NCBI GenBank assembly: GCA_013044085.1
Contig: JABEVI010000148.1
Location: 1 to 21,238 of the forward strand
Direction: 5' to 3'
From: Steroidobacteraceae bacterium
Lineage (GTDB): Bacteria > Pseudomonadota > Gammaproteobacteria > Steroidobacterales > Steroidobacteraceae
Length of the DNA stretch: 21,238 bases
The translations under genes were made by a program, and so were the position numbers. Below the pieces are notes generated by a model, which made no database searches, was not told the DNA's origin, and worked only from the letters and a program-made list of their open reading frames with translations. Shown here in pieces: positions 7,351 through 15,066 of this stretch. Every line of letters begins with the position of its first letter. Position 1 is the stretch's first letter.

Positions 7351-8583
7351 CTAGGGAGCGGATGCCGGCGCCACCGTGTCCGGCTTCGGCTTGACGCGCT
7401 TACCGGTCAACGCATCGTAGCTCTGCGTACTGATCGACAATTCGTTGACACCGCTCCATTTCGAGCCTTTCGGCACGGTGTCCGCAACCAGCGGCGCGCG
7501 CGCGATGATCGTGTCCACCCCCGGAGTGCCGTCGGTGATCGCAACCGGCACACCGCGCGGCGAGCGTGACAGCGCAATGATCCGCCGCCAGTCGATCCGG
7601 CCCAAAAGCTTCGGCCGCCGACGGCGCGAGCGTGCCTCGCGCAGGCTCGAGCGCAGCAGGCGCACGAGCAATTGCCGCCGATCCTTGGCCCAGTCACGCT
7701 TGTCGTCCTTCAAAACGTGGAAAGACTGCATGTAGATCGTGCCATTGCGCCAGCCGAAAACATCGGGCTGGTTGACGACGGTGACCTTGGTGCCCACCGG
7801 AATCATCTTGAAAAATGCTTTGATGTCCTCCGGGTACAGATGCATGCAGCCATGGCTGACCCGCATGCCGACACCGTAGGGCTTGTCGGTGCCGTGAATC
7901 AAATAGCCCGGCCAGCCGAGGAGGAACAGATAATTGCCGAGCGGATTGTTCGGCCCGGCCGGGACGATAGGCGGCAAGGGCTGACCGTCCTTGGCGTGCT
8001 CGGCGAGAATCGACTTCGGCACGATCCAGACCGGGTGCTTCTGCTTGCCGATGATGCGAGTGGTTCCCTCCGGCGTCTGCCAGGCCACCCGGCCGATGCC
8101 GATCGGGTGCGTATAGACGATCTGCGGCTGGTGCGCCTTGTGCGGCGGGTAATAAAAGATCCGCATCGCCGCCACATTCACCACCACCCCCGTGTGCGGG
8201 GCGTCGGGCAGCACGAACTGGGTCGGCACCACGACGACGCGGCCTACGCCGGGCAGCCAGGGATCGACGCCCGGGTTGGCGAGCACGATCTCGTCGTAGC
8301 CTAAATCGAAGCGCCGGGCGACATCCGACAAGGTGTCGTGCTTGCCGATCCGGGTCCGCTGCACATAGCCGACGACATCGTCGTTCGGGCCCTTGAGCAC
8401 GAATCGCTCGAGTGCCACCGGCCTTGGCGGCTCAGGCTTCGCGACTGGCGGCGACCGCACCGCGAGGCGCTGTCCCGGCGGCGGCGGCGGACGCAGCAGG
8501 GAACAGGCACCGACGCTCAGGCATACCGCCGCGATGGCGACGACCCGAGGTATCAGCATCGGTCGCAGGCTCAGAGACCGCAT
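7351..8583 (-). CDS. L,D-transpeptidase (YkuD/ErfK family) lipoprotein with LysM-like domain
   Basis: The 410-aa product has a positively charged N-terminus, a hydrophobic stretch and a lipobox V-G-A-C with Cys27, so it should be a periplasm-facing lipoprotein. A proline-rich spacer is followed by a LysM-type peptidoglycan-binding segment (about 60-120; 'KHDTLSDVARRFDLGYDEIV'). The YkuD catalytic domain comes next, with HGTDKPYGVG and SHGCMHLYPED; Cys246 is the nucleophile. Such enzymes make 3-3 crosslinks or attach lipoproteins to peptidoglycan. A C-terminal extension of about 120 residues, basic then Ser/Thr-rich, has no motif I know. I chose the ATG at 8583; the in-frame ATG at 8601 would add six residues. 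It is the first gene of the minus-strand run towards the sheath gene. Confidence 0.92.
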   Translation of the reverse strand: MRSLSLRPMLIPRVVAIAAVCLSVGACSLLRPPPPPGQRLAVRSPPVAKPEPPRPVALERFVLKGPNDDVVGYVQRTRIGKHDTLSDVARRFDLGYDEIVLANPGVDPWLPGVGRVVVVPTQFVLPDAPHTGVVVNVAAMRIFYYPPHKAHQPQIVYTHPIGIGRVAWQTPEGTTRIIGKQKHPVWIVPKSILAEHAKDGQPLPPIVPAGPNNPLGNYLFLLGWPGYLIHGTDKPYGVGMRVSHGCMHLYPEDIKAFFKMIPVGTKVTVVNQPDVFGWRNGTIYMQSFHVLKDDKRDWAKDRRQLLVRLLRSSLREARSRRRRPKLLGRIDWRRIIALSRSPRGVPVAITDGTPGVDTIIARAPLVADTVPKGSKWSGVNELSISTQSYDALTGKRVKPKPDTVAPASAP

Positions 8584-8615
8584 TTTGTTACGTCGCAACA
8601 TTCCGTTCGATCGCT

Positions 8616-8641
8616 TAGTGGGCCGGGAAAAACCCCCACTA
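8616..8641. repeat. Inverted repeat upstream of the L,D-transpeptidase gene
   Basis: TAGTGGG (8616-8622) and CCCACTA (8635-8641) are perfect 7-bp arms around a 12-nt spacer. The dyad lies 15-40 bp before the alternative start codons and abuts a minus-strand TGCTGTAAT (8641-8649), which resembles an extended -10 element. It could be an operator or a leader hairpin. Confidence 0.35.
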
Positions 8642-8649
8642 TTACAGCA
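8641..8649 (-). promoter_or_regulatory. Possible extended -10 promoter for the transpeptidase operon
   Basis: The minus strand reads TGCTGTAAT, matching the extended -10 form TGnTATAAT at all but one position. The best -35 (TTGCCA) is only 14 bp upstream, which is short, so the promoter would depend on the extended element. Transcription would start near 8634. Confidence 0.3.
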
Positions 8650-8769
8650 ATTCAACCTGATGGCAACGCCAACGGCTCACATGCGTGATCACGCGCCCTC
8701 GCGAGGATCGACGCCCTTAGGATTGGATCGGCAAGCCGTCATTATGTTCCGTAACGGGTTTGCGCAACG

Positions 8770-8800
8770 AAAAAAAGCCCCAAGTTCATCGCTTGGGGCT
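8770..8800 (-). terminator. Rho-independent terminator after the 65-aa gene
   Basis: AGCCCCAAG (8776-8784) and CTTGGGGCT (8792-8800) form a perfect 9-bp stem with a 7-nt loop. On the minus strand it is followed by a run of six T. It sits 46 bp past the stop of the 65-aa minus-strand gene and separates that unit from the transpeptidase operon. Confidence 0.85.
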
Positions 8801-8846
8801 GGTAAGGGCGGACTTCATTGAAGGGAAGTAAAGCCCGCTAGGGGAT

Positions 8847-9044
8847 TCAGTGCAGTTGCTGCCATTGAAGGACCTGGATATCGGCTTCCTCGAGATCGAA
8901 ACTGCGGGCGAGCACCCGTGCGACTTCTTGATCGCACTGCACAAGTTTCGGGCGTCCCAGCAGCTCGACCACGCCGCGGTACTCGCTGAACTCGATCGCG
9001 CCATCCTGCTGAGCGACGAAGTGCGTGTAATACTTGATGCCCAT
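8847..9044 (-). CDS. 65-aa conserved-looking hypothetical protein
   Basis: The frame reads MGIKYYTHFVAQQDGAIEFS and continues to ...QVLQWQQLH. It has an alternating hydrophobic/polar pattern suggesting a small mixed alpha/beta domain, with several acidic residues and no signal or membrane segment. The start at 9044 is chosen because the frame upstream reads as low-quality antisense sequence. A GGCGGAAC tract 15 bp upstream is the only ribosome-site candidate. The strong terminator 46 bp downstream on the same strand supports a real transcript ending here. I do not recognise a family. The gene is divergent from greB. Confidence 0.65.
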   Translation of the reverse strand: MGIKYYTHFVAQQDGAIEFSEYRGVVELLGRPKLVQCDQEVARVLARSFDLEEADIQVLQWQQLH

Positions 9045-9142
9045 GGAGGCGTAGCTTACGTTCCGCCCGCCCGCGGCCGCTGTGAACGGCTGCTCAAGCT
9101 CATGTGCAATGCTGGGACGCAGGTCACGCCCGCGACGGTCCC

Positions 9143-9149
9143 AGGGGAG
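9143..9149 (+). promoter_or_regulatory. Shine-Dalgarno fixing the greB GTG start
   Basis: AGGGGAG lies ten bases before the GTG at 9160 and is the only such tract near the start of the conserved GreB sequence. Confidence 0.6.
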
Positions 9150-9159
9150 TTGTTGCCTC

Positions 9160-9678
9160 GTGTCACGATACCGCCCGCCGACCGCACCGGCGTCGAAGTA
9201 CATTACCCCGCAAGGCGCACAGCGCTTGCGCGACGAACTGCACGAACTCTGGCAGGTTGAGCGGCCGCTGGTGACGCAGGCGGTCTCGGCCGCCGCCGCG
9301 CAAGGCGACCGCTCCGAGAACGCCGAGTACACCTATGGCAAGAAACGGCTGCATGAGATCCTGCGCCGCGTGCGGCATCTGCGCAAACGGCTCGAGGGCA
9401 TGACGATCGTCGACGTCGCCGCACCGGGCGCGCGCCGCGATGCCAGGCGGGTCTATTTCGGTGCCTGGGTGCGGGTCGAGGACGAGGACGGCGAACGGCG
9501 CTGGCTGCGGGTCGTCGGCCCCGATGAATTCGACATGGCGGAGGGGTACGTCAGCATGGATGCCCCGCTCGGACGCGCCTTATTGCGCCGCGCAATCGAC
9601 GACGAGGTGGTGGTCGAGCTGCCGCCCGGCCCGCGGCGGCTCACGATCCTCGAAATCCACTACGGCCCACGCCCCTGA
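9160..9678 (+). CDS. greB: Transcription elongation factor GreB
   Basis: The 172-aa protein has the Gre layout. An N-terminal coiled coil (about 15-85) carries the conserved 'GDRSENAEYTYGKKRL' tip, whose Asp and Glu help RNA polymerase cleave backtracked transcripts. A C-terminal FKBP-like domain has 'VYFGAWVRVEDEDGE', 'RVVGPDEFD' and 'VSMDAPLGRALLRR'. The 'WxxERPxVTxxVxxAAxxGDRSENA.Y.Y.KKRL.EI.RRVR.L' pattern is that of GreB rather than GreA. The GTG start with the upstream AGGGGAG gives the usual N-terminus plus about ten basic/proline-rich residues. A start further upstream would add sequence unlike the family. It ends 26 bp from the convergent homospermidine synthase gene. Confidence 0.95.
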   Translation: MSRYRPPTAPASKYITPQGAQRLRDELHELWQVERPLVTQAVSAAAAQGDRSENAEYTYGKKRLHEILRRVRHLRKRLEGMTIVDVAAPGARRDARRVYFGAWVRVEDEDGERRWLRVVGPDEFDMAEGYVSMDAPLGRALLRRAIDDEVVVELPPGPRRLTILEIHYGPRP

Positions 9679-9704
9679 TGGCGGCCGAGACGCGGTGTGG
9701 CGGC

Positions 9705-11123
9705 TCAGACGACGCGCACGTTCTTGAATTGCCACGGATCGCTGGTGTCGACATCCTCGGCGAATAATTCGCCGCGGCGCTCGAGCGGAGTCCAGTCGGT
9801 GTATTTGCCGACCAGCTTGCCGAGATACGGGGTGCATATCTCGAGCGGCCTCTCGAAGTCCATTTCGTCGGGCTCGACGATACCGCGCTGCGGGTTCTCG
9901 ATCGCCCAGACCATGCCGGCAAGCGCCGCCGAGGTGACCTGCAGGCTGGTGGCGCTGTTGTACGGCGCCAGGCGGCGCGCCTCCCCGATCGACAGCTGCG
10001 AACCGTACCAGTAGGCGTTCCTCGCGTGCCCGGCGAGCAGCACGCCAAGTTCGTCGATGCCTTCGCTGATCTCGTCCATCAGGATCCGGCGCGAATCCTG
10101 GATATGCCAGTTGCGCCCAGCGAGCTCGTGCACCGAGAGCACCGCGTCGTTGCAGGGGTGATAGGCATAATGCGAAGTCGGCCGGTAGACGACGCGGCCG
10201 GCCTCCTGCACCGTGAAGTAATCAGCGAGCGAAATCGCCTCCGAGTGCGTGATCAGAAAGCCATGAAAACTGCCGGCCTCCGGCGTCCAGGTGCGCACAC
10301 GCGTGCTCGCGCCCGGGCGATTCAGGTAGATCGCGCAGCCTGAACCGCGGCTATGCCGCCCGCCGTCCGCCGGAAAGTGCCGCTCATGGGTCCCCCAGCC
10401 GAGTTCGGCCGGCTGCGCCCCTTCACTGACGAAGCCATCGACCGACCAGGTGTTGACGAACTCGTTCGGCCGCTTGGTGCGGCTCGAGACCTGCGTGTCA
10501 CGCTCGGCCACGTGCATGACCTTGATGCCGAGCGTGCGCGCGAGGCCGGCCCATTCCTGGCGATTTCGCGGCCGCGGGACCTGCACCCCGGTGTCCGCCG
10601 CGATGTTCAACAAGGCCTGTTTGACCAGATGCGAGACCAGCCCCGGGTTCGCGCCGTGCGTGAGCACGGCGGTCGGGCCGTTCACGAATCCCTCGCGCAG
10701 GCCGAGCGCGTCGAGCCGCATCGCATAGTTGCTGCGGCTCTCGACCGACAGACCCGGGTCGACGTACCCGCCCGCCCAGGGTTCGATGCAGGTGTCGAGG
10801 TACAAGGCGCCACGCTCGCGCGCGAGACGGATCAAGGCAATGCTGGAGACGTCGACCGACAGGTTCAGCAGGAAATCGCCCTTGCCGAGCAGCGGTTCGA
10901 GCACGCCGCGGTGGTTCTGGGCGTTCAGCGGGTTCTGCACGCACTTGACCCCGTAGCGCTCCGCCTCGGCGCGCCCTGCTTCGTCCGCGGTCACGATCGT
11001 GATGCGCTCCGCGCCGACGCCGATATGGCGCAGGATCAGCGGCAAGATGCCCTGGCCGATGCTGCCGAAGCCGACAAAGACGATCTTGCCGGCGAACTTC
11101 ACCTGCTGTGCGTGCTCGCTCAT
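9705..11123 (-). CDS. hss: Homospermidine synthase
   Basis: The 472-aa length equals that of bacterial homospermidine synthases (EC 2.5.1.44), which use NAD to join two putrescines (or putrescine and spermidine) into homospermidine in the cytoplasm. The N-terminal Rossmann motif is GFGSIGQG (about 18-25). Further family segments are 'LDTCIEPWAGGY', 'THGANPGLVSHLVKQALL', 'ERDTQVSSRTKRPNEFVNTWSV' (only partly quoted here), 'HSEAISLADYF' and 'YHPCNDAVLSVHE'. No frame disruption is visible. The start at 11123 is just ahead of the Rossmann strand; the ribosome site is weak. It lies 92 bp downstream of the GST gene on the same strand. The speA gene 1.7 kb away supplies the upstream step of polyamine synthesis. 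Confidence 0.95.
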   Translation of the reverse strand: MSEHAQQVKFAGKIVFVGFGSIGQGILPLILRHIGVGAERITIVTADEAGRAEAERYGVKCVQNPLNAQNHRGVLEPLLGKGDFLLNLSVDVSSIALIRLARERGALYLDTCIEPWAGGYVDPGLSVESRSNYAMRLDALGLREGFVNGPTAVLTHGANPGLVSHLVKQALLNIAADTGVQVPRPRNRQEWAGLARTLGIKVMHVAERDTQVSSRTKRPNEFVNTWSVDGFVSEGAQPAELGWGTHERHFPADGGRHSRGSGCAIYLNRPGASTRVRTWTPEAGSFHGFLITHSEAISLADYFTVQEAGRVVYRPTSHYAYHPCNDAVLSVHELAGRNWHIQDSRRILMDEISEGIDELGVLLAGHARNAYWYGSQLSIGEARRLAPYNSATSLQVTSAALAGMVWAIENPQRGIVEPDEMDFERPLEICTPYLGKLVGKYTDWTPLERRGELFAEDVDTSDPWQFKNVRVV

Positions 11124-11215
11124 GATTCATGGTCCATCATTTAAATCCCCGACGCCGTTATGCGGGCGGACACCGACCGCCGAGCCGCCAGCCTACATGG
11201 ACGGATGCGCAATGC

Positions 11216-11881
11216 TCAAGCTTGATGCCAGTGCGGCGGCCGCGTTCTGTCATGATTCGGCAGCGCCTCGATGCGCGCGATCCAGCGGGCGAGCGCCGGA
11301 TAGTTGCGCTCGATCGGCAGGAAACGCGCGCCAAGTTCCGCCGCCTGTTCGCGCCCGAGCACCCGCAGCAGCAGCTTCAGCCAGGGGAAAATCACCATGT
11401 CGGCGGCCGAGTAGTTCTCGCCGACGATCCATTGCTCCTTGCTGAGGCGACCCTCCAGGGTGCGCGCCTCGCGCGCCACGACGTGCATCGCCTCTGTCGG
11501 CTTGCCATCCTCGCGCGCGATCTGCCCGGAACAAATCGCATCGACGATTTGCAGCGCCGACTGCTCGGCGTACGCCTGGAACTCGCAGATCACCCGCATG
11601 ATCACCCCGGCCTCCTCGGGACTCGTGCCGAATATCGGCCGCTCGGGATATTTGGCGTCGAGATAGTAGAGCACCGCGAGCGACTCGAAGACGATGTAGT
11701 CGCCGTCCTTGAGCACCGGCAGGCGGCCGCGCGGGTTCAGCTTGAGCATCTGCGGGGATTGGTGCTCCTGCCGGTCGATGTGCAGCAGCTGCGATTCGTA
11801 TGCCAGCCGCTTGTGCTCGAGCGCGAGCAACACGCGCCACGAGAACGGACTACCGCTCGCCCAGTAAAATGTGATTGCCAT
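11216..11881 (-). CDS. Glutathione S-transferase family protein
   Basis: The 221-aa cytoplasmic protein has an N-terminal thioredoxin-like domain (1-80). It carries 'SGSPFSWRV' at the active-site position, the cis-Pro loop 'GRLPVLKDG' and the glutathione gamma-Glu site 'FESLAVLYYL'. An all-helical C-terminal domain contains 'ENYSAADMVIFPWL', the family N-capping/hydrophobic staple motif (S/T-x-x-D). The residue near the thiol site is Ser, with no Cys, so a transferase-type chemistry is likely. The physiological electrophile is unknown. The start at 11881 is set by alignment to the family; an in-frame extension upstream would overlap the divergent sulfurtransferase promoter. No Shine-Dalgarno is evident; TACAAT lies eight bases before the ATG. 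Confidence 0.92.
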   Translation of the reverse strand: MAITFYWASGSPFSWRVLLALEHKRLAYESQLLHIDRQEHQSPQMLKLNPRGRLPVLKDGDYIVFESLAVLYYLDAKYPERPIFGTSPEEAGVIMRVICEFQAYAEQSALQIVDAICSGQIAREDGKPTEAMHVVAREARTLEGRLSKEQWIVGENYSAADMVIFPWLKLLLRVLGREQAAELGARFLPIERNYPALARWIARIEALPNHDRTRPPHWHQA

Positions 11882-11889
11882 GCCGCCGG

Positions 11890-11895
11890 ATTGTA
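11890..11895 (-). promoter_or_regulatory. -10 element of the GST gene
   Basis: The minus strand reads TACAAT (five of six bases of the consensus), eight bases before the ATG. This would place the transcription start at or next to the start codon. No good -35 is visible. Confidence 0.4.
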
Positions 11896-11934
11896 GCGGA
11901 TGAAGCTGCTCCGCCATCGGGGTATGCTCGAGGG

Positions 11935-12789
11935 ATGGCATACACGACGATCATCGCTGCGGCCGCGCTCGCCCCGCTCCTGCAAGATCCCGGCATCGCC
12001 GTGATCGATTGCCGTTTCGACCTCGCCCAGCCTGCCTCCGGCCGCGAAGCGTATCTGGCCGGACACATCCCGGGCGCGCGCTACATGAGCCTCGATGAGG
12101 ATCTGTCCGCGGCCGTTGCGCCGGGAACCGGCCGCCATCCCCTGCCGCAGCCGGACCGGTTCGCCGCGCGTCTCGGCGAGTTCGGGGTCGCCAATGACAC
12201 CCAGGTCATCGCCTACGACGGCGGCAACGGCGCGTTCGCGGCGCGCCTGTGGTGGATGCTGCGCTGGCTGGGCGCCGAGCGGGTCGCCGTGCTCGACGGC
12301 GGCTACGCGGCGTGGCGCGCGGCGGGCGGCGCCGTGCAGTCCGGACCAGCGAGCATCACGCCGGCCGTGTTCACACCGCGGGTCGACCACGGCGCGTGGG
12401 TGTCGACGAGCGAGGTCTGCCAGGCCATCGGCGACCCAGGGCGCATCTTGGTCGACGCACGCGCGCCGGAGCGATTTGCCGGCCTGATCGAGCCGATCGA
12501 CAAAGTCGCCGGACACGTGCCCGGCGCGCGCAACCACCCGTTCACCCTGAACCTGCGCGCCGACGGCCGCTTTCTCGAGCCGGCGCAGCTCGAGCGGCGC
12601 TGGCGCGCCGTTCTAGGCGACGCCGCACCCTCGACGCTGATCGCGATGTGCGGTTCGGGGGTTACCGCGTGCCACCATCTGCTCGCATTGCAGATGGCGG
12701 GACTCGGCGGTGCGAAGCTGTACGCCGGCTCGTTCAGCGAATGGATCGAGGATCCGGCTCGTCCGGTCGCCCGCGCCGGGGCGCCCTGA
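11935..12789 (+). CDS. sseA: Sulfurtransferase, 3-mercaptopyruvate sulfurtransferase type (tandem rhodanese)
   Basis: The 284-aa protein has two rhodanese domains. The first (1-140) has 'DCRFDL' and 'AGHIPGARY' but no catalytic cysteine at 'YDGGNGAFAARLWW', as usual. The second has 'VDARAPERFAG', 'AGHVPGARNHPF' and the active loop C-G-S-G-V-T-A with Cys239. This CGSGVTA loop is typical of 3-mercaptopyruvate sulfurtransferases; thiosulfate rhodaneses normally have CRKGVT. The predicted reaction is transfer of sulfur from 3-mercaptopyruvate to a thiol or cyanide acceptor. The ATG at 11935 matches the family N-terminus. It has GAGGG directly against it, too close for a normal ribosome site. It is divergent from the GST gene with 53 bp between starts. 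Confidence 0.93.
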   Translation: MAYTTIIAAAALAPLLQDPGIAVIDCRFDLAQPASGREAYLAGHIPGARYMSLDEDLSAAVAPGTGRHPLPQPDRFAARLGEFGVANDTQVIAYDGGNGAFAARLWWMLRWLGAERVAVLDGGYAAWRAAGGAVQSGPASITPAVFTPRVDHGAWVSTSEVCQAIGDPGRILVDARAPERFAGLIEPIDKVAGHVPGARNHPFTLNLRADGRFLEPAQLERRWRAVLGDAAPSTLIAMCGSGVTACHHLLALQMAGLGGAKLYAGSFSEWIEDPARPVARAGAP

Positions 12790-12835
12790 GGCGCGGCGGG
12801 GAGCGCACCGTCATTTACATGCCGCCGCAATTCGT

Positions 12836-12841
12836 TATATT
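12836..12841 (+). promoter_or_regulatory. Possible -10 element of speA
   Basis: TATATT (four of six consensus bases, in an AT-rich patch of otherwise GC-rich sequence) lies nine bases before the speA ATG. No -35 and no Shine-Dalgarno are visible. Confidence 0.3.
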
Positions 12842-12850
12842 GCGCGCCAC

Positions 12851-14803
12851 ATGAACACCCCCGCCAAGAATTCCGTCGCAGGGCACGCCTGGAAGATCGA
12901 GCAAGCCCTCGATTTGTACCAGGTCGAGGCCTGGGGCAAGGGCTATTTCTCGATCAACGAACACGGCCATCTCGTTATCCGGCCGAACACCGAGGCGACC
13001 GCGGAAATCGACCTCTACGACGTCGTGCAGGGCCTCAAGGCGCGCGACTTGCACACACCGGTCGTGATCCGCTTCTCCGACATTCTCGCCCATCGCCTGC
13101 GCCACCTCGCCGAGGCGTTCGGCGCGGCGATCGCCGAGAACGACTACCGCAATCGCTACGCCGCGGTGTTCCCGATCAAGGTCAATCAGCAGCGCCTCGT
13201 CGTCGAGGAAATCTACCGCTACGGCAAGCAGTTCGGTTTCGGACTCGAGGTCGGCTCCAAGCCGGAACTGCTCGCCGTGATGTCGATCACCGAGGACGCC
13301 CCGGACCGCATCATCGTCTGCAACGGATTCAAGGACGCGAGCTACATCGAGGCGGTGATCCTCGCCACCAAGCTCGGCCGCACGATCATCCCGGTGGTCG
13401 AGAATTTCGAGGAAATCCACCTGATCCTCGGGTTCGCGCAAACCTACGGCGTGCGTCCGCGGATCGGCGTGCGGGTCAAGCTCGCCAGCGAGGGCGCCGG
13501 CCGCTGGCGCGAGTCGGCCGGTGAGAAATCCAAGTTCGGCCTGTTCATCGGCGAGATTCTCGACCTTCACGCGCTGCTCAAGGAACGCGACATGCTCGAC
13601 TGTCTGCAGCTCGTGCACTGCCATCCGGGCAGCCAGTTGCAGGACATCCGCCGCGTCAAGGACGCGATCAACGAACTCGCCCATGTCTACGCGGAGCTGA
13701 AGCTGATGGGTGCGGGGCTGCGGTACATCGACATCGGCGGCGGGCTCGGCGTCGACTACGACGGCAGCGGCACCAATTTTGAATCCTCGATGAACTACAC
13801 GCTCAACGAGTATGCGAGCGACGTCGTCTACCGGATCAAGAGCGTGTGCGACGCGCGCGCCGTGCCGCATCCGATGATCGTCAGCGAATCGGGCCGGGCG
13901 ATCGCCGCCTATCACAGCGTGCTGGTGTTCGACACACTCGGCTCCTCGACGCTCGACCGCTTCAAGGCGACCGGCCGCCCCGAGGAGGACTACGGCGGCA
14001 CCGAGGACCTGCCGGCGCCGGTGCGGGACCTGTTCGACGGCTTCCGATCCGTCAACGAGCGCCGCCTCGTCGAGTGCTACCACGACGCCCTGCAGGCGCG
14101 CGAACAGGCACTGCAGATGTTCAATCTCGGCTACCTGAGCCTCGAGTTCCGCGGCCTGGCGGAGCGTTTGTACTGGGCCACCTGCACCAAGATCCGCGAT
14201 CTTTGCCGCAAGCTCGACGAGATCCCCGAGGAACTCGAGAACCTCGAGGTGATGCTGAGCGACATCTATTTTTGCAACTTCTCGGTGTTCCAATCACTGC
14301 CGGACAGCTGGGCGATCGGGCAGCTGTTTCCGATCATGCCGATTCAGCGTCTCGGCGAGCGGCCGACGCGCAACGCCGTGCTCGCGGACATCACCTGCGA
14401 CTCGGACGGCAAGATCGACCGCTTCGTGCACCCGCGGGAGAGCAAGCGCACGCTCGAATTGCACGAACTGATCGCCGGCGAACCGTATTACCTCGCGGCC
14501 TTCCTCGTCGGCGCCTATCAGGAGACGCTCGGCGACCTGCACAATCTGTTCGGCGACACGCACGTCGTGCACATCCGCCTGCACGATGAGGGTGGCTGGT
14601 GGATCGAGGAGGTCGTCAAGGGCGACACCGCCACCAAGGTGCTCGAGTACATGGAGTACGACACCGACGAACTGCGGCCGGGACTCGCGCGTGATTGCGA
14701 GCGCGCGGTTCGCGAGGGCCGGATGACGTTGGCCGAGGCACAGGCGGTCAAACGCTTCTATGATAAGGAGCTCGACGGCTACGCCTACCTCGAGGTCGAG
14801 TGA
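12851..14803 (+). CDS. speA: Biosynthetic arginine decarboxylase
   Basis: The 650-aa protein matches the length of SpeA (EC 4.1.1.19), which converts arginine to agmatine with pyridoxal phosphate. The N-terminal alanine-racemase-like barrel has 'FPIKVNQQR' with the PLP lysine Lys110, then 'FGLEVGSKPEL', 'HCHPGSQLQDIR' and the phosphate-binding 'DIGGGLGVDYDGS'. The family insertion and C-terminal beta domain follow, with 'SDIYFCNFSVFQSLPDSWAI', 'PIMPIQRL' and 'ITCDSDGKIDRF', where Cys and Asp complete the second half of the active site. All key residues are present. Together with homospermidine synthase it suggests an arginine-agmatine-putrescine-homospermidine route, with the middle enzymes encoded elsewhere. 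No ribosome site precedes the ATG. Confidence 0.96.
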   Translation: MNTPAKNSVAGHAWKIEQALDLYQVEAWGKGYFSINEHGHLVIRPNTEATAEIDLYDVVQGLKARDLHTPVVIRFSDILAHRLRHLAEAFGAAIAENDYRNRYAAVFPIKVNQQRLVVEEIYRYGKQFGFGLEVGSKPELLAVMSITEDAPDRIIVCNGFKDASYIEAVILATKLGRTIIPVVENFEEIHLILGFAQTYGVRPRIGVRVKLASEGAGRWRESAGEKSKFGLFIGEILDLHALLKERDMLDCLQLVHCHPGSQLQDIRRVKDAINELAHVYAELKLMGAGLRYIDIGGGLGVDYDGSGTNFESSMNYTLNEYASDVVYRIKSVCDARAVPHPMIVSESGRAIAAYHSVLVFDTLGSSTLDRFKATGRPEEDYGGTEDLPAPVRDLFDGFRSVNERRLVECYHDALQAREQALQMFNLGYLSLEFRGLAERLYWATCTKIRDLCRKLDEIPEELENLEVMLSDIYFCNFSVFQSLPDSWAIGQLFPIMPIQRLGERPTRNAVLADITCDSDGKIDRFVHPRESKRTLELHELIAGEPYYLAAFLVGAYQETLGDLHNLFGDTHVVHIRLHDEGGWWIEEVVKGDTATKVLEYMEYDTDELRPGLARDCERAVREGRMTLAEAQAVKRFYDKELDGYAYLEVE

Positions 14804-14831
14804 CCCGGAAAGAGCAAAGCCGCAGGGGTGT

Positions 14832-14860
14832 TTGCCAACAAGAAAACCCTGGCGTAGCAT
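14832..14860 (+). promoter_or_regulatory. Sigma-70-like promoter for the RRM gene
   Basis: TTGCCA (14832-14837), a 17-bp spacer and TAGCAT (14855-14860) match consensus at five and four of six positions. Transcription would start near 14867 and give a leader of about 200 nt before the RRM start at 15067. It lies just past the speA stop. Confidence 0.45.
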
Positions 14861-15066
14861 CGGGCGAAGGTTCGTTCTCTACGCTATTTCGCGGGCATTT
14901 GCCGTGTGGATGGCCCGCCTGATCGTGATTGAGTGTACGGCCGAAGGGACAGGTCCGCGTCGCCGCCGATGTCGCGGCTCGGCCTGGGTGTTGGACGGCG
15001 CGCGGGCGGGCTCGGCGATGCAGGCCGTGGACGCAGGATGTGCGCAATTTTCAGTGAGACCAGTGA
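14861..15066 (+). other. Long untranslated leader of the RRM gene
   Basis: No convincing coding frame or terminator fills this stretch. It is GC-rich with possible internal pairing (GCGGGC near 14890 with GCCCGC about 20 nt later). Long structured leaders are a known feature of cold-inducible mRNAs; whether this one acts that way is inference. Confidence 0.35.

Noticed and set aside
5840..7354. A 504-codon plus-strand frame opposite the M1-like gene
   Set aside because: The minus-strand product has a recognisable M1 C-terminal domain; the plus-strand one has no pattern.
11118..11142. Operator dyad at the hss start (ATGAT...ATCAT)
   Set aside because: Arms are only five bases and the centre is not symmetric; chance is likely.
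12815..14293. A 492-codon minus-strand frame opposite speA
   Set aside because: SpeA is unambiguous on the plus strand and the antisense product has only repeated Asp/Val/Ala composition.
14818..14853. Intrinsic terminator for speA (CAGGG...CCCTG)
   Set aside because: The stem needs a bulge, has no T-run, and overlaps the better supported RRM promoter.
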